Shown here piece by piece: positions 48,583 to 60,092 of a stretch of 64,000 bases of DNA (positions are counted from its first letter, which is position 1; each line of letters begins with the position of its first letter). This stretch comes from Rhodoferax sp. U2-2l (GTDB taxonomy: Bacteria > Pseudomonadota > Gammaproteobacteria > Burkholderiales > Burkholderiaceae_C). The stretch is from NCBI RefSeq assembly GCF_020594515.1, contig NZ_JAJCTH010000002.1:269998-333997 (forward strand). The letters are read 5' to 3'. The notes under the pieces are model-generated. The model was not told where the DNA came from, made no database searches, and worked only from the letters and a program-made list of their open reading frames with translations. Position numbers and translations under genes: made by a program.

Positions 48583-48687
48583 GGGGGAGCTCAGTGGAGA
48601 AAAACCACAAGTATCGCCGTCAAAATGCCCTGCTGACCACGTCCAGGTTGTCGCCAAGCAGCGTTAGCCAGGACAGGTCCGCCATGT

Positions 48688-48724
48688 CCGCAATGGCAAG
48701 CACTGGGTGCGCTGGTCATTGCGG
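48688..48724. repeat. Stem-loop just downstream of ugpB
   Basis: ccgcaatg (48688-48695) pairs perfectly with cattgcgg (48717-48724) around a 21-nt loop. It begins 6 nt after the ugpB stop codon on the minus strand, in the 148-nt spacer before ugpA. Confidence 0.55.
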
Positions 48725-48730
48725 TTGCCC

Positions 48731-50038
48731 TCATTTGCCTTGGTTGGCTTTCTCAAACCGCTCCAGCAGCACATTGCCGCGCGTCACGATCGAATCCAGT
48801 GCCTCTTTGGCCGTCTTTTTGCCACCCCAGACTTGCTCCAGCTCTTCGTCCTCGATGGTGCGGATCTGCACATAGTTGCCCAGACGGATGCCGCGCGATT
48901 TGTCGGTCACCTTGCGGATCATCTGGTTCACCGCCACATCGGTGCCGGGGTTTTGCTGGTAAAAGCCGGACTTTTCGGTCAGCTCAAACGCCGCCGTGGT
49001 GATCGGCAGGTAGCCGGTGCGTTTGTGGCTCTCGGACTGAACTTCGGGGCTGGAGATGTAGTTGAAGAATTGGGCGACACCCTTGTACTCTTCTGGTTTC
49101 TTGCCCGCCATGACCCACAGGCTGGCGCCGCCGATCACGGTGTTCTGCGGTGCGCCGGGCACGTCCGGGTAGTAGGGCAGGGGCGCCAGCGCGTAGGCAA
49201 ACTTGGCGTTTTTCTTCACGTTGCCGTAAAAACCCGCCGAGGTGGTGATCATGGCGCACTCGCCCGAGATAAACGTGGCCTCGGGCACGTTGGCGCGGCC
49301 TTTGTACACAAACAGGCCTTGTTTGGCCATGTTGGACAGGTTCTCGATGTGGCGCACATGCAGCGGTGAATTGATCTTCATGCGCGCGTCCAGTCCGGCC
49401 AGACCGTTGGACTTGGTGGCAAATTCCACGTTGTGCCAGGCTGAGAAACTTTCCAGCTGCGTCCAGCCTTGCCAGGCGATGGTCAGCGGACATTTGTGGC
49501 CGCTGGCTTTGAGCTTGGCGGCGGCCAGCGCCACTTCAGGCCAGCTGCTCGGGGCTTTGTTGGTGTCCAGGCCGGCGGCTTTGAAGGCGTCCTTGTTGAT
49601 GTAGAACACGGTGGTGGAGCTGTTGAACGGCATGCTCAGCATCTCGCCATTGGGCGCGGTGTAGTAGCCGCCCACCGCCGAAATATAGGCCTTGGGGTCA
49701 AACTTCTGCCCGGCGTCTTTCATCACCTTGGCCACCGGCACGATGGCGCCCTTGCTGGCCATCATGGTGGCGGTGCCCACTTCAAAGACTTGCAAGATGT
49801 GCGGCGCGTTGCCCGCGCGAAACGCCGCCACGGCAGCGGTCATCGACTCGTCGTAAGAGCCTTTGTAGGTGGGCACAATCTTAAAGTCGGTCTGGCTGGC
49901 GTTGAAGCCCTTGGCCAGATCGTTGACCCATTCGCCGTTCACCGCGGTCATTGAGTGCCACCACTGCACTTCGGTCACCGCTTGGGCTGACAGGGCCGAC
50001 ATGGCGGCCAGGGCCACCGTCACCATTTTCAATTTCAT
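48731..50038 (-). CDS. ugpB: sn-Glycerol-3-phosphate ABC transporter periplasmic binding protein
   Basis: The 435-residue receptor of the Ugp importer. The signal peptide [20 protein letters not shown] is followed by [35 protein letters not shown] and [19 protein letters not shown] are conserved in UgpB. The start has a strong AGGAGA ribosome site 6 nt upstream. It is the first gene of ugpBAECQ; expression is usually phosphate-controlled, but I could not identify a clear PhoB box in 50039-50314. Confidence 0.95.
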   Translation of the reverse strand: MKLKMVTVALAAMSALSAQAVTEVQWWHSMTAVNGEWVNDLAKGFNASQTDFKIVPTYKGSYDESMTAAVAAFRAGNAPHILQVFEVGTATMMASKGAIVPVAKVMKDAGQKFDPKAYISAVGGYYTAPNGEMLSMPFNSSTTVFYINKDAFKAAGLDTNKAPSSWPEVALAAAKLKASGHKCPLTIAWQGWTQLESFSAWHNVEFATKSNGLAGLDARMKINSPLHVRHIENLSNMAKQGLFVYKGRANVPEATFISGECAMITTSAGFYGNVKKNAKFAYALAPLPYYPDVPGAPQNTVIGGASLWVMAGKKPEEYKGVAQFFNYISSPEVQSESHKRTGYLPITTAAFELTEKSGFYQQNPGTDVAVNQMIRKVTDKSRGIRLGNYVQIRTIEDEELEQVWGGKKTAKEALDSIVTRGNVLLERFEKANQGK

Positions 50039-50314
50039 GTGTTTCTCCTGAAGGTAAAACCGGGCAGCATATTTAAAGTGTGTGAAAAAACCGTGACAAC
50101 CAGATGGCACTCAGCGTTGGCATGGATTAAACGCAGATTTGGCTCCGACGGGCATCAGGGTTTCCATCAGGGTTGCGGTGGGGTCGCCGCCGACTCGTCC
50201 CCCCCCCACGCCCGCAGTAGGGCGATGCGGCGCTGCGGTAACATCGCCTACCCAGCCAGAATGCGCCTTTTCACAGGGCGTCACATCGCCGTTTTGGCGG
50301 CCATCACATCACCC

Positions 50315-53300
50315 ATGAACGCTCCCACCCCGCTCCAGTCGTTGTTGCCTGAAGGCGTTGTTGCGCCGCACGAGCCACAGCGCATCCGCGAGATTCCGTA
50401 CAACTACACCTCGTTTTCTGACCGCGAAATCGTCATTCGGCTGCTGGGCGCCCCAGCCTGGGACTGGTTGAACCGCTTGCGCGAGGAGCGCCGCACCGGC
50501 CGATCGGCCCGCATGTTGTACGAGGTGCTGGGTGATATCTGGGTGGTGCAGCGCAACCCGTATCTGCAGGACGACCTGCTGGACAACCCCAAGCGCCGCG
50601 TGCTGCTGGTGCAAGCCTTGCAGCACCGCCTGTCTGAAATTGAAAAACGCCGCGACCCCGATTCCGACCCCGAGCGTGACGCGCTGGTCGGCCAGCTGCT
50701 GGCATCAGCGGCCAAAGCCGTGCGCGCTTTTGACGACAACTTTGTGGAAACCGCCACGTTGCGGCGCAAGGCGCAGCGCCTGCTGGTCAAGCTCACTGCC
50801 AAAGACAACATCAAGTTTGACGGCTTGTCGCGCGTCAGCCATGTCACGGATGCGACCGATTGGCGCGTGGAATACCCGTTTGTGGTGCTCACCCCGGATA
50901 CTGAAGCCGAGATGGCACTGCTGGTGCAGGGCTGCATTGAACTGGGCCTGACCATCATCCCGCGTGGCGGCGGCACCGGTTATACCGGCGGCGCGATTCC
51001 GCTGACTTGGAAGAGTGTGGTCATCAACACCGAAAAGTTGGAGGCCATGACCGAGGTCGAAATGGTCAGATTGCCCGGTCTGGACCATGAAGTCGCCACG
51101 GTCTGGAGCGAAGCCGGTGTGGTGACCAACCGCGTGGCACACGCCGCCGAGCGCGCCGGTTACGTGTTTGCGGTGGACCCGACCTCGTCGGAGGCGTCGT
51201 GCATCGGCGGCAACATCGCCATGAACGCAGGCGGCAAAAAGGCCGTGTTATGGGGCACCGCGCTGGACAACCTGGCCAGCTGGCGCATGGTGACACCGCA
51301 GGCCGAGTGGCTGGAGGTGACCCGCATCAACCACAACATGGGCAAAATCCATGACGTGGAGGTGGCCAGTTTTGAGCTGCAGTATTTCAAGGCCGACGGC
51401 AAAACCAAGCTGCGCACCGAGCGCCTGGATATTCCCGGCAAGACCTTCCGCAAGGAAGGTCTGGGCAAGGATGTGACCGACAAGTTCCTGAGCGGTCTGC
51501 CCGGCATCCAGAAAGAAGGCTGCGACGGCCTGATCACCAGCGCGCGCTGGGTGGTGCACAAGATGCCTGCGCACACCCGCACCGTGTGCCTGGAGTTTTT
51601 TGGCAACGCCAAAGATGCGGTGCCGAGCATCGTCGAGATCAAGGACTTCATGTTTGCCGAGCAAAAGCGCTCGGGGGTTGTTCTGGCCGGGCTGGAGCAT
51701 CTGGATGACCGGTATCTGAAAGCGGTGGGTTACGCCACCAAGTCGAAAAAAGGCGCACAGGCCAATGGCTCCAGCAGCACGGTGCCCAAAATGGTGCTGT
51801 TTGGCGACATCGCGGGCGACAACGCCGACGACGTGGCGCGGGTCACCAGCGAGGTGGTGCGCATTGCCAACTCCCGCAGCGGTGAAGGCTTCATTGCCAT
51901 CAGCCCGGAAGCGCGCAAAAAATTCTGGCTGGACCGCAAACGCACCGCCGCGATTTCCAAACACACCAACGCCTTCAAGATCAACGAAGACGTGGTGATT
52001 CCGCTGCCGCGCATGGCCGAGTACACCGACGGCATTGAGCGCATCAACATCGAACTCAGCCTGCAGAACAAGCTGGCGCTCCTTGACGCGCTGGATGCGT
52101 TCTTCAACCAGGGCAACCTGCCGCTGGGCCGCCAGGACGACGCGGGCGATATTTCCCCCGCCGAGCTGCTGGAAGACCGCGTGGCCCAGGCCCAAGCGTT
52201 GCTGGCCGAGGTGCGCGCGTTGTGGGCGGGCTGGCTGCGTGATGTGGTGCCGCTGTTTGGCCAGCTGCAAGACCATTCGCTGCGGGCCAGCTGGAAGACG
52301 CAGATCCGCCAGCCGTTGCAGCAAATTTTCAGCGGCCAGGCCTTCGAGCCGATCCTCAAAGAATGCAACGCCATCCACCAGCGCGTGCTCAAAGGCCGCG
52401 TCTGGGTCGCGCTGCACATGCACGCCGGTGACGGCAATGTGCACACAAATATTCCCGTTAACAGCGACGACTACGCCATGCTGCAAGCCGCCCACGGCGC
52501 GGTCAAACGCATCATGCTGCTGGCGCGCAGCCTGGACGGCGTGATCTCGGGTGAACACGGCATTGGCATCACCAAGCTGGAGTTTTTGAGCGATGCGGAG
52601 CTGCAGCCGTTCATCGACTACAAGGCCAAGGTCGACCCGCAGGGGCGTTTCAACAAAGGCAAGTTGCTGCGCCAGCCCTCACCCCCCGCGTCTGCTGGTG
52701 GGCCAGGGGGCCAAACCAGCAGCGATCACGACAGCGCAGGCTGGCTCCACGCCGACCTGACCAACGCCTACACCCCGAGCTTTGGCCTGATGGGGCACGA
52801 GTCGCTGATCATGCAGCAGTCAGATATTGGCGCGATTGCCGACAGCGTCAAAGACTGCCTGCGCTGCGGCAAATGCAAACCGGTGTGCGCCACCCATGTG
52901 CCGCGCGCCAATTTGCTGTACAGCCCACGCAACAAGATTTTGGCGACCTCGCTGCTGGTCGAAGCGTTTTTGTACGAAGAACAAACCCGCCGTGGCGTCA
53001 GCATCAAACACTGGCAGGAATTTGAAGACGTGGCCGACCATTGCACGGTGTGCCACAAGTGTCTGAGCCCCTGTCCGGTGAAGATCGACTTTGGCGACGT
53101 GTCGATGAACATGCGCAACCTGCTGCGCAAGATGGGCAAAAAGACCTTCCGCCCGGCGGGTGCCGCGGCCATGTTCATGCTCAACGCCACTAACCCCGAG
53201 ACCATCAAACTGGCGCGCGCCGCGATGACCAAACTGGCCATTCCGGCGCAGCGCTTGGCGGCTGACGTGCTCAAACTGGTGGCGCGCAAACAAACGCAGG

Positions 53301-54268
53301 CGCCCCCGGCCACGCTGGGCGCCGCGCCGATCAAAGAGCAGATCATCCACTTCGTCAACAAGAAACTGCCCGGCGGCCTGCCCAAACGCACTGCCCGCGC
53401 CTTGCTCGACATCGAAGACAAAGACTACGTGCCGATCATCCGTGATCCCGGCACCACCACCGCCGAGACCGAAGCGGTGTTTTATTTCCCCGGCTGCGGC
53501 TCCGAGCGCTTGTTCAGCCAGGTCGGCCTGGCCACCCAAGCCATGTTGTGGCACGCCGGGGTGCAAACCGTGCTGCCGCCGGGTTATTTGTGCTGCGGTT
53601 ACCCGCAGCGCGGCAGCGGCCAGTTTGACAAAGCCGAGAAGATGATCACCGACAACCGCGTGTTGTTCCACCGGGTGGCCAACACGCTGAACTACCTGGA
53701 TATCAAAACGGTGGTGGTGAGCTGTGGCACCTGTTATGACCAGCTGCAGGGTTACGAGTTTGACAAGATCTTCCCCGGCTGCCGCATCATCGACATCCAC
53801 GAGTATTTGTTGGAGAAAGGCATCACGCTGGCCGATGCGGGCAGCTTTTTGTTCCATGACCCGTGCCACAGCCCGATGAAGCTGCAGGAGCCGATCAAGA
53901 CCGTCAAGGCGCTGCTGGGTGACAACGTGATCCAGTCCGAGCGCTGCTGCGGCGAGTCCGGCACGCTGGCCCTGAACCGGCCCGATATCTCGACCCAGGT
54001 GCGTTTCCGCAAGGAAGAAGAGATTCGCCACAACGAGCTGGCGCTGCGCGACAAGGGCGGTCTGACACCCCAACAGAACATCAAGATGCTGACCTCGTGC
54101 CCGGCCTGTCTGCAAGGCCTGAGCCGTTATGGCAACGACCTGCAGAACGGCTTGCTGGAGGCCGACTACATCGTGGTTGAAATGGCGCGCCAGATTCTGG
54201 GTGAGAACTGGATGCCCGATTACGTCCAACGCGCCAACGCGGGCGGTATCGAGCGCGTGCTGGTCTGA
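50315..54268 (+). CDS. Giant FAD/Fe-S oxidoreductase (DUF3683, FAD-binding, dicluster ferredoxin and CCG domains)
   Basis: A 1317-residue fusion. An N-terminal DUF3683-like region (about 1-180) precedes a PCMH-type FAD domain ([10 protein letters not shown] at 190, [11 protein letters not shown] near 216-226, [15 protein letters not shown] near 288). The FAD-oxidase C-terminal domain has [13 protein letters not shown] near 705 and [13 protein letters not shown] near 745. Two ferredoxin motifs follow, C848/C851/C854/C858 and C910/C913/C916/C920, then two CCG domains (C1093, C1211-C1212). The layout matches D-lactate/glycolate dehydrogenases with their Fe-S subunit fused. The start MNAPTPLQS was chosen on domain grounds. 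The substrate is uncertain. Confidence 0.88.
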   Translation: MNAPTPLQSLLPEGVVAPHEPQRIREIPYNYTSFSDREIVIRLLGAPAWDWLNRLREERRTGRSARMLYEVLGDIWVVQRNPYLQDDLLDNPKRRVLLVQALQHRLSEIEKRRDPDSDPERDALVGQLLASAAKAVRAFDDNFVETATLRRKAQRLLVKLTAKDNIKFDGLSRVSHVTDATDWRVEYPFVVLTPDTEAEMALLVQGCIELGLTIIPRGGGTGYTGGAIPLTWKSVVINTEKLEAMTEVEMVRLPGLDHEVATVWSEAGVVTNRVAHAAERAGYVFAVDPTSSEASCIGGNIAMNAGGKKAVLWGTALDNLASWRMVTPQAEWLEVTRINHNMGKIHDVEVASFELQYFKADGKTKLRTERLDIPGKTFRKEGLGKDVTDKFLSGLPGIQKEGCDGLITSARWVVHKMPAHTRTVCLEFFGNAKDAVPSIVEIKDFMFAEQKRSGVVLAGLEHLDDRYLKAVGYATKSKKGAQANGSSSTVPKMVLFGDIAGDNADDVARVTSEVVRIANSRSGEGFIAISPEARKKFWLDRKRTAAISKHTNAFKINEDVVIPLPRMAEYTDGIERINIELSLQNKLALLDALDAFFNQGNLPLGRQDDAGDISPAELLEDRVAQAQALLAEVRALWAGWLRDVVPLFGQLQDHSLRASWKTQIRQPLQQIFSGQAFEPILKECNAIHQRVLKGRVWVALHMHAGDGNVHTNIPVNSDDYAMLQAAHGAVKRIMLLARSLDGVISGEHGIGITKLEFLSDAELQPFIDYKAKVDPQGRFNKGKLLRQPSPPASAGGPGGQTSSDHDSAGWLHADLTNAYTPSFGLMGHESLIMQQSDIGAIADSVKDCLRCGKCKPVCATHVPRANLLYSPRNKILATSLLVEAFLYEEQTRRGVSIKHWQEFEDVADHCTVCHKCLSPCPVKIDFGDVSMNMRNLLRKMGKKTFRPAGAAAMFMLNATNPETIKLARAAMTKLAIPAQRLAADVLKLVARKQTQAPPATLGAAPIKEQIIHFVNKKLPGGLPKRTARALLDIEDKDYVPIIRDPGTTTAETEAVFYFPGCGSERLFSQVGLATQAMLWHAGVQTVLPPGYLCCGYPQRGSGQFDKAEKMITDNRVLFHRVANTLNYLDIKTVVVSCGTCYDQLQGYEFDKIFPGCRIIDIHEYLLEKGITLADAGSFLFHDPCHSPMKLQEPIKTVKALLGDNVIQSERCCGESGTLALNRPDISTQVRFRKEEEIRHNELALRDKGGLTPQQNIKMLTSCPACLQGLSRYGNDLQNGLLEADYIVVEMARQILGENWMPDYVQRANAGGIERVLV

Positions 54269-54302
54269 GCGTTGAATCGCACCGAACTCAAGGAGATTTC
54301 AG

Positions 54303-54716
54303 ATGGCAGGTCTGCACAAAGACACCCCCAGCCCGGAAAACATCACCGTGCATGGCCAGTCGCGTTTGCTGGAGATCAGCTTCGCGGATGGCGCCACGTT
54401 CCGCATCCCGTTTGAGTTGCTGCGGGTGTATTCACCGTCAGCCGAAGTGCAAGGCCACGGCCCGGGCCAGGAAACCCTGCAGACCGGCAAGCGTGACGTG
54501 ACCCTGACCGCGCTGGAGCCGGTGGGCAATTACGCGGTGCAGCCCACCTTCTCGGACGGCCACAACACGGGCCTGTACACCTGGGAATACCTGTACTTTC
54601 TGGGCGCGCAGCAGGACCAATTGTGGCAAGACTACGAGGCCCGGCTCAAGGCCGCAGGGCGTGATCGCGACGCGCCGATGCCTGGCAAAGCCGCCAGCAG
54701 TTGCGCCAGTCACTGA
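54303..54716 (+). CDS. DUF971 (gamma-butyrobetaine hydroxylase-like N-terminal domain) protein
   Basis: A 137-residue protein with DUF971 features: RLLEISFADGATFRIPFELLRVYSPSAEVQGHG and YAVQPTFSDGHNTGLYTWEYLY. Such stand-alone domains are thought to bind metal or Fe-S cofactors, but no reaction is established. The ribosome site aaggaga precedes the ATG. It follows the oxidoreductase gene by 34 nt and may be co-transcribed with it. In related genomes it often precedes ubiE, which is not here. Confidence 0.88.
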   Translation: MAGLHKDTPSPENITVHGQSRLLEISFADGATFRIPFELLRVYSPSAEVQGHGPGQETLQTGKRDVTLTALEPVGNYAVQPTFSDGHNTGLYTWEYLYFLGAQQDQLWQDYEARLKAAGRDRDAPMPGKAASSCASH

Positions 54717-54750
54717 GGGGATTGCTGCGCGGTCGCCTGAGCTGATTTGA

Positions 54751-54785
54751 CCGGGGTGCGGCGTCCTTGTTGCTGTTCACCCCGG
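54751..54785 (+). terminator. Possible terminator after the DUF971 gene
   Basis: ccggggtg (54751-54758) pairs with caccccgg (54778-54785) around a 19-nt loop, 34 nt after the DUF971 stop. There is no T-run, so termination is uncertain. Confidence 0.4.
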
Positions 54786-54889
54786 GGCGGCCATGGGTTG
54801 ACCCTTCACGTTGAATCACCCGCTCGTCTTCACGGCCAACAGCGCCTCAAAATTACCCATCGTTGGAAACAACGCAGAACAGTCACAGC

Positions 54890-55204
54890 ATGAAAAATGA
54901 AGCATGGGGGTTTCCCCCTTTGGAGGACCCCGAGGAGTGGCAGATGGACACCTGGCCGATGCCCTTGCATGACCTCCCTTTGAATCACCAAATTGAGGTG
55001 GCGCTGGGTGTGGTGGGTACACGTCACCCCCACATCGTCAAAGCCGTCAGAGCCTTCTGGGGGTATCCGGAAGGTGAAGACTACCTGAAGAAACTCATTT
55101 TTGACGGTTCAGACCCCAAGAGCCACACACGCGAAGGTTTCAGGCCGGAAGTGCTTTCAGCGCTACTGTCTTTGCAAGCGATCCACGTCGTCACGCGGCG
55201 CTGA
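54890..55204 (+). CDS. Uncharacterised small protein
   Basis: A 104-residue reading frame starting MKNEAWGFPPLEDPEEWQ, without signal peptide, membrane helix or motif I can name. It is acidic and Trp/Pro-rich at the N-terminus, with VALGVVGTRHPHIVKAVRAFWGYPEG in the middle, which looks like real protein. No ribosome site is clear; a TTG at 54863 would add nine residues. It converges on ppc. Coding status is likely but not certain. Confidence 0.5.
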   Translation: MKNEAWGFPPLEDPEEWQMDTWPMPLHDLPLNHQIEVALGVVGTRHPHIVKAVRAFWGYPEGEDYLKKLIFDGSDPKSHTREGFRPEVLSALLSLQAIHVVTRR

Positions 55205-55338
55205 AGCGGTTCAGCGGTCCATCTCCTTGCCGCCAAGGTGGGTGGCGGTGTGGCGCCAGGCCCATTCATGATGCGGACCTGGTGCTCTCTTGATGACAGC
55301 AACTTGGGTGGTTCGGGCAGGTCCGATGCGGGTTCTCG

Positions 55339-58206
55339 CTACCCGGTATTTCGCAGGCCCGCCGCAATGCCGTTGATCGAGATGTGGATGCCGCGCTTGA
55401 TCCGTTCGTCGGTCTGGCCAGCGCGATAACGGCGCACCAGTTCCACCTGCAGGTGGTGCAGCGGGTCGATGTACGGAAAGCGGTGGCTGATCGAGCGCCG
55501 CAGCGCTGCGTTGTGCGCCAGGCGTTGCTCGTCACCGGTGATCAGCGCCAGCGCGCGGGTGGTGCGGTGCCATTCCTGCTCGATGGCGGTGAAAATCTTC
55601 TTGCGCAGTTTCTTGTCGGTCACCAGCTCGGCGTAACGCGTGGCCAGCGCCAGATCGCTCTTGGCCAGCACCATGTCCATGTTGGACAGCAGGGCCCGGA
55701 AGAAGGGCCATTCCTGCTCCATGTGTTGCAGCAGCGCCAGCCGCTGTTTGTGAAGTTTGGTCGGAGTCTTGTCGCCCTGTGGGTGCAAAAACTTCTCGAC
55801 CGCCGAGCCAAAGCCATACCAGCCCGGCAGCGTCAGGCGGCACTGGCCCCAGCTGAAGCCCCAGGGAATGGCGCGCAGGTCTTCGATCTTTTGCGTGGCC
55901 TTGCGTGAGGCCGGGCGCGAGCCGATGTTGAGTTCGGCAATTTCGCGGATCGGCGTGGCGGCAAAAAAGTAGTCGGTGAAGCCGGGGGTCTCGTACACCA
56001 GCGCGCGGTAGGCGGCCATGCTGGCCAGCGACAGCTCGTCCGCGGCCTCCAGGTAGTCGCACGGGGCGGCCTGCGTGGGGTGCAGCAGCGTGGCTTCCAG
56101 GGTGGCGGCGACCAGCGTTTCCAGATTGCGGCGGCCGATTTCTGGGTTGGCGTATTTGGAGCCAATCACCTCGCCCTGTTCAGTCAGGCGGATCTGGCCG
56201 CGCACCGTGCCCGGGGGCTGCGCCAGGATGGCCTCGAAGCTGGGGCCGCCGCCGCGCCCAACCGTGCCGCCCCGGCCGTGGAACATGCGCAGCTGGATGA
56301 AATGGCTGTCGCCCGCCGTCGGGTGGTTGCGGTTGATGCCGTCAAACACCTCCACCAGCGCCAGTTCGGCGCGGTACAGCTCCCAGTTGCTGGTGAAGAT
56401 GCCGCCGTCCTTGTTGCTGTCGGAGTAGCCCAGCATGATGTCCTGCTCGCCATACTGGTCTGGGCTGCCGCGCTGCACCATCGCCAAAATGCCAGGCAGG
56501 GCGTAGAAAGCCTGCATGATCGGGGCGGCGTGGCGCAGGTCGTCAATGGTCTCAAACAGCGGCACCACGATCAGGTCGGCGGTGGCGCGCTGGTCCAGCG
56601 TGCCGCGCATCAGGCCGACTTCTTTTTGCAGCAGCAGCACTTCGAGCAAGTCGCTCACGGTTTCGGTGTGGCTGATGATGTAGTGCCGGATGGCCTGCGC
56701 GCCATAGTGCTCGCGCATGGTTTTGGCCGCCTCGAAGATGGCTACTTCGCTCAGGGTGTGGGCCGAGTAGCTGGCCCCCATCACCCGCAGCGGTCGCGCG
56801 TCGTTGAGCAGGCGCAGCAGCAGCTCGCACTTCTCAGACTCGTCCAGTGCGGCGTAATCGGGGCTGACGCGGGCGGTGGCCAGCAGTTCGGCCAGCACGG
56901 CTTCATGCTGGTCGGAGCTTTGCCGCAGGTCCACCGTGGCCAGGTGAAAACCAAACACTTCGAGGGCACGCATCAAGGGTTGCAGGCGCGTTACCACCAG
57001 CGCCTGGGCGTGTTGTGCCAGCAGCGAAGCTTCTATCACCCGCAGGTCGGCCAGCAGCTCCTGCGCGCTCAGATACGGGTTCTGCGGTGGCACGGCGTGG
57101 CGCGCCGCTTCGCCGCCGGTCAGCATCTTGAGCGTGGCTGACAGGCGGGCGTAGACGCCAATCAGCGCGCGGCGGTAGGGTTCGTCCTTGCGGTGTTCGC
57201 TGGTGTCGGCCGAGTGTTCTGCCAGCGCCTGCATGGCGGGCGAGAAGTCCAGCAACAGGGCCGACTGCGACAAGTCACCGCCCAGCAGGTGGATTTCGGT
57301 GAGGTAGTGGCGCAGCGCCACATCGGCCTGGCGGCTCAACGCATGTGTCAGCGTGTCGGCGTTGACGTTGGGGTTGCCATCGCGGTCGCCACCAATCCAC
57401 TGCCCCATACGCAGGAAGTTGGCCACGGGCAGGGTGCCCAGCGCTTGTTCCAGCGAGGCGTAGATGCGCGGAATTTCACGCAAAAAGGTGGATTCGTAAT
57501 AGCTGAGCGCGTTGTCCACCTCGTTGGCCACGGTGAGTTTGGAAAAGCGCAGCAGCCGGGTTTGCCACAGCTGCAGCACGCGGGCGTGCAACTGGGCCTC
57601 GTTGTCAGCCAGTTCGCGCGGTGTCAACGCGTCGTTGGGCACCTGGTAGGCGATGGCCTGGGCCAGGATGTCATCGCGCTGGGCCAGCAGCCGGGCAATG
57701 TCGCGCTCGGCGTCCAGAATACTTTTGCGCTGCACCTCGGTCGGGTGGGCGGTGAGCACCGGCGACACATAACTGTGTGCCAGCATGTCGCTGATGGCTT
57801 GCGGGGTGATGCCCCCTTCCGACAGCCGCTTCAGCGTCTTGCCAATGCTGCCTTCGCGCACATCGCCCATGCGCTGGTGCATGGCGCGACGGCGGATGTG
57901 GTGCCGGTCTTCGGCCAGATTGGCCAGGTGGCTGAAGTAGGTGAAGGCGCGCACCACACTCACGGTTTTGTCGCCGCTGAGGGAGGTCAGCAGCTTGCTC
58001 AGGGCTTTGTCGGCTTCATGGTCGGCATCGCGCCGAAACGCCACCGACAGCTGGCGGATCTGCTCGATCAGCGCATAAGCGTCCTCCCCCTCTTGCTGGC
58101 GAATCACGTCGCCCAGAATGCGGCCAAGCAGCCGGATGTCTTCAATCAGGGGCAGTTCGGTGTTAGCGGGCTTGGTTTTGGTGCGCGTGGGGCGGGTTTT
58201 GGTCAT
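55339..58206 (-). CDS. ppc: Phosphoenolpyruvate carboxylase
   Basis: Ppc fixes bicarbonate onto PEP to refill oxaloacetate. The 955-residue protein has the catalytic histidine in [13 protein letters not shown], the bicarbonate/PEP loop [31 protein letters not shown], and the conserved C-terminus [13 protein letters not shown]. The start [10 protein letters not shown] is preferred over an ATG 12 codons upstream. It is divergent from hemC across 102 nt. Confidence 0.97.
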   Translation of the reverse strand: MTKTRPTRTKTKPANTELPLIEDIRLLGRILGDVIRQQEGEDAYALIEQIRQLSVAFRRDADHEADKALSKLLTSLSGDKTVSVVRAFTYFSHLANLAEDRHHIRRRAMHQRMGDVREGSIGKTLKRLSEGGITPQAISDMLAHSYVSPVLTAHPTEVQRKSILDAERDIARLLAQRDDILAQAIAYQVPNDALTPRELADNEAQLHARVLQLWQTRLLRFSKLTVANEVDNALSYYESTFLREIPRIYASLEQALGTLPVANFLRMGQWIGGDRDGNPNVNADTLTHALSRQADVALRHYLTEIHLLGGDLSQSALLLDFSPAMQALAEHSADTSEHRKDEPYRRALIGVYARLSATLKMLTGGEAARHAVPPQNPYLSAQELLADLRVIEASLLAQHAQALVVTRLQPLMRALEVFGFHLATVDLRQSSDQHEAVLAELLATARVSPDYAALDESEKCELLLRLLNDARPLRVMGASYSAHTLSEVAIFEAAKTMREHYGAQAIRHYIISHTETVSDLLEVLLLQKEVGLMRGTLDQRATADLIVVPLFETIDDLRHAAPIMQAFYALPGILAMVQRGSPDQYGEQDIMLGYSDSNKDGGIFTSNWELYRAELALVEVFDGINRNHPTAGDSHFIQLRMFHGRGGTVGRGGGPSFEAILAQPPGTVRGQIRLTEQGEVIGSKYANPEIGRRNLETLVAATLEATLLHPTQAAPCDYLEAADELSLASMAAYRALVYETPGFTDYFFAATPIREIAELNIGSRPASRKATQKIEDLRAIPWGFSWGQCRLTLPGWYGFGSAVEKFLHPQGDKTPTKLHKQRLALLQHMEQEWPFFRALLSNMDMVLAKSDLALATRYAELVTDKKLRKKIFTAIEQEWHRTTRALALITGDEQRLAHNAALRRSISHRFPYIDPLHHLQVELVRRYRAGQTDERIKRGIHISINGIAAGLRNTG

Positions 58207-58308
58207 GGTGGCTCGAGGTCGGAGGGTGCTCAGTATTAGCAAGACTCATGCTAGCATTCTCGTTTCCATTGAGATTACGAAAAGGTTACGGCCGCGCGCC
58301 ACACGTTT

Positions 58309-59259
58309 ATGAGCAAATTCACCATCGCCACCAGAGAAAGTCGTTTGGCCATGTGGCAGGCCGAACATGTGCAAGCCATCCTGACCCGGATGGGTCATTC
58401 GGTCAGTATTTTGGGCATGACCACGCTGGGTGACCAGATTCTGGACCGTGCTTTGAGCCAAGTCGGCGGCAAGGGCCTGTTTGTGAAAGAGCTGGAAGTG
58501 GCGCTGGAGGCCGGCAGCGCCGATCTGGCGGTGCATTCGCTCAAAGACGTGCCCATGGAGTTGCCCGAAGGCTTCAGCCTGGCCTGTGTGATGGAGCGTG
58601 AAGACCCGCGTGACGCGTTTGTCTCGCCCAACTACGCGAATCTGGCCGCCTTGCCGCAAGGCGCGGTGGTGGGCACGTCCAGCCTGCGCCGCATGGCCTT
58701 GCTGCGCGCCTTGCGCCCCGATCTGAAGATTGAACCCTTGCGCGGCAACCTCGACACCCGCCTGCGCAAGCTCGACGAAGGTCAGTACGACGCCATCGTG
58801 CTGGCCGCCGCTGGCCTCAAGCGCCTGAAACTCGAAGCGCGTATCCGCGATATTTTTGAACCTGAAGTGATGTTGCCCGCCGCCGGACAAGGCGCGCTGG
58901 GCATTGAAGTGCGCAGCGACGGCGTTGACGTGACGGCCGCCATCACACCCCTGATCCACCAGCCCACCTGGCTGGCGGTGGCGGCGGAACGTGCGGTGAG
59001 CCGGGCCATGGGCGGCAGCTGCTCGATGCCCTTGGCCGCCTACGCCACGCTGCAGGGCGACGTGTTGACCATCCACGCCGCCTGGGGTGACATCGATCAC
59101 AAACTGCCCTTGGTGCGCGCCAGTGCAACCGGGCCGGTCACCGACCAGGCCAGCGCGGCCGCTCTGGGCCAGCGCGTGGCTGAGGCGCTGAAGGCGGGCG
59201 TGCTGGCGCAGGGCGGCAGCCTGGCCCACCTGGACAAGGCCGTGGTGCTCGGGGGCTGA
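58309..59259 (+). CDS. hemC: Hydroxymethylbilane synthase (porphobilinogen deaminase)
   Basis: HemC joins four porphobilinogens into hydroxymethylbilane. The 316-residue protein begins [18 protein letters not shown] and has [33 protein letters not shown] and [13 protein letters not shown]. The dipyrromethane cofactor is attached to C238 in [11 protein letters not shown]. It heads the hemC-hemD-hemX-hemY operon. Confidence 0.97.
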   Translation: MSKFTIATRESRLAMWQAEHVQAILTRMGHSVSILGMTTLGDQILDRALSQVGGKGLFVKELEVALEAGSADLAVHSLKDVPMELPEGFSLACVMEREDPRDAFVSPNYANLAALPQGAVVGTSSLRRMALLRALRPDLKIEPLRGNLDTRLRKLDEGQYDAIVLAAAGLKRLKLEARIRDIFEPEVMLPAAGQGALGIEVRSDGVDVTAAITPLIHQPTWLAVAAERAVSRAMGGSCSMPLAAYATLQGDVLTIHAAWGDIDHKLPLVRASATGPVTDQASAAALGQRVAEALKAGVLAQGGSLAHLDKAVVLGG

Positions 59260-59261
59260 CC

Positions 59262-60092
59262 ATGCGTGTGATCGTGACCCGGGTGCAGCCCCAGGCTGCA
59301 CACTGGGTGCAACGCCTGTCGCCACGATGTGAAGCGGTGGCGTTACCGCTGTTGGAAACCCGCGCCTTGCCCGACACGTCCGTCCTGCAAACCGTGGGGC
59401 AGCGTTGGTCGGATTACGCTGCGGTGATGTTTGTCAGCAGCCATGCGGTGGATTTCTTTTTCAAGTCAAACCCAGCGCTGGCGGGCATCTACCACGGGGC
59501 GGACGCGCCCGACACCCGGGTGTGGGTGCCCGGGCCAGGAACCGGTGCCGCAGTTCTGGCGCAGGGTGTGCCCGCCTATCAGGTTGATTCGCCCGCTGCC
59601 GACAGCGGTCAATTTGATTCCGAGGCGCTCTGGCAGCAAGTGCAGGGCCAGATCACCCCCGGTGCGCGGGTGCTGATCGTGCGCGGCGACCTGCGCGACG
59701 ACGATCCGCAGGGTGACCGCCCTGCGGCTGTTGCGCCTGCCGAGCCGGGCACACCGGGTGTCGGGCGGGAATGGTTGGCGCAAACTTTGCGGCAGGCCGG
59801 AGCGGTGGTAGATTTTGTGGTGGCTTACCAACGTGGCGCGCCCGTTTGGGGTGCGTCTGAACGCGCGCTGGCCACGCAGGCCGCCGCCGATGGTTCGGTC
59901 TGGCTGTTCAGCAGCGCCGAGGCGGTGCAACATCTGGCCACCCTGCTACCCAACCAGAGCTGGGCGCAGGCCCGCGCGGTGGCAACCCATGACCGCATTG
60001 CGCAGGCGGCCCGTGCGCTGGGCTTTGCTGACGTGGTGGAGGCACGCCCCACTTTGAGCGACGTGGTGGCCTCTATAGAATCGTTGGCATGA
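59262..60092 (+). CDS. hemD: Uroporphyrinogen-III synthase
   Basis: HemD closes hydroxymethylbilane into uroporphyrinogen III with ring D inversion. The family is poorly conserved; support comes from the 276-residue length, MRVIVTRVQPQAAHWVQRL, MFVSSHAVDFFF, VWVPGPGTGAAVLAQGV, VWLFSSAEAVQHL and position between hemC and hemX. It starts 2 nt after hemC and overlaps hemX by 4 nt. Confidence 0.93.
   Translation: MRVIVTRVQPQAAHWVQRLSPRCEAVALPLLETRALPDTSVLQTVGQRWSDYAAVMFVSSHAVDFFFKSNPALAGIYHGADAPDTRVWVPGPGTGAAVLAQGVPAYQVDSPAADSGQFDSEALWQQVQGQITPGARVLIVRGDLRDDDPQGDRPAAVAPAEPGTPGVGREWLAQTLRQAGAVVDFVVAYQRGAPVWGASERALATQAAADGSVWLFSSAEAVQHLATLLPNQSWAQARAVATHDRIAQAARALGFADVVEARPTLSDVVASIESLA

Noticed and set aside
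50153..50180. A short direct repeat (catcagggtt twice) upstream of the large oxidoreductase
   Set aside because: Two adjacent 10-nt copies are too little to call an operator or repeat array. No CRISPR array was seen anywhere in the window.
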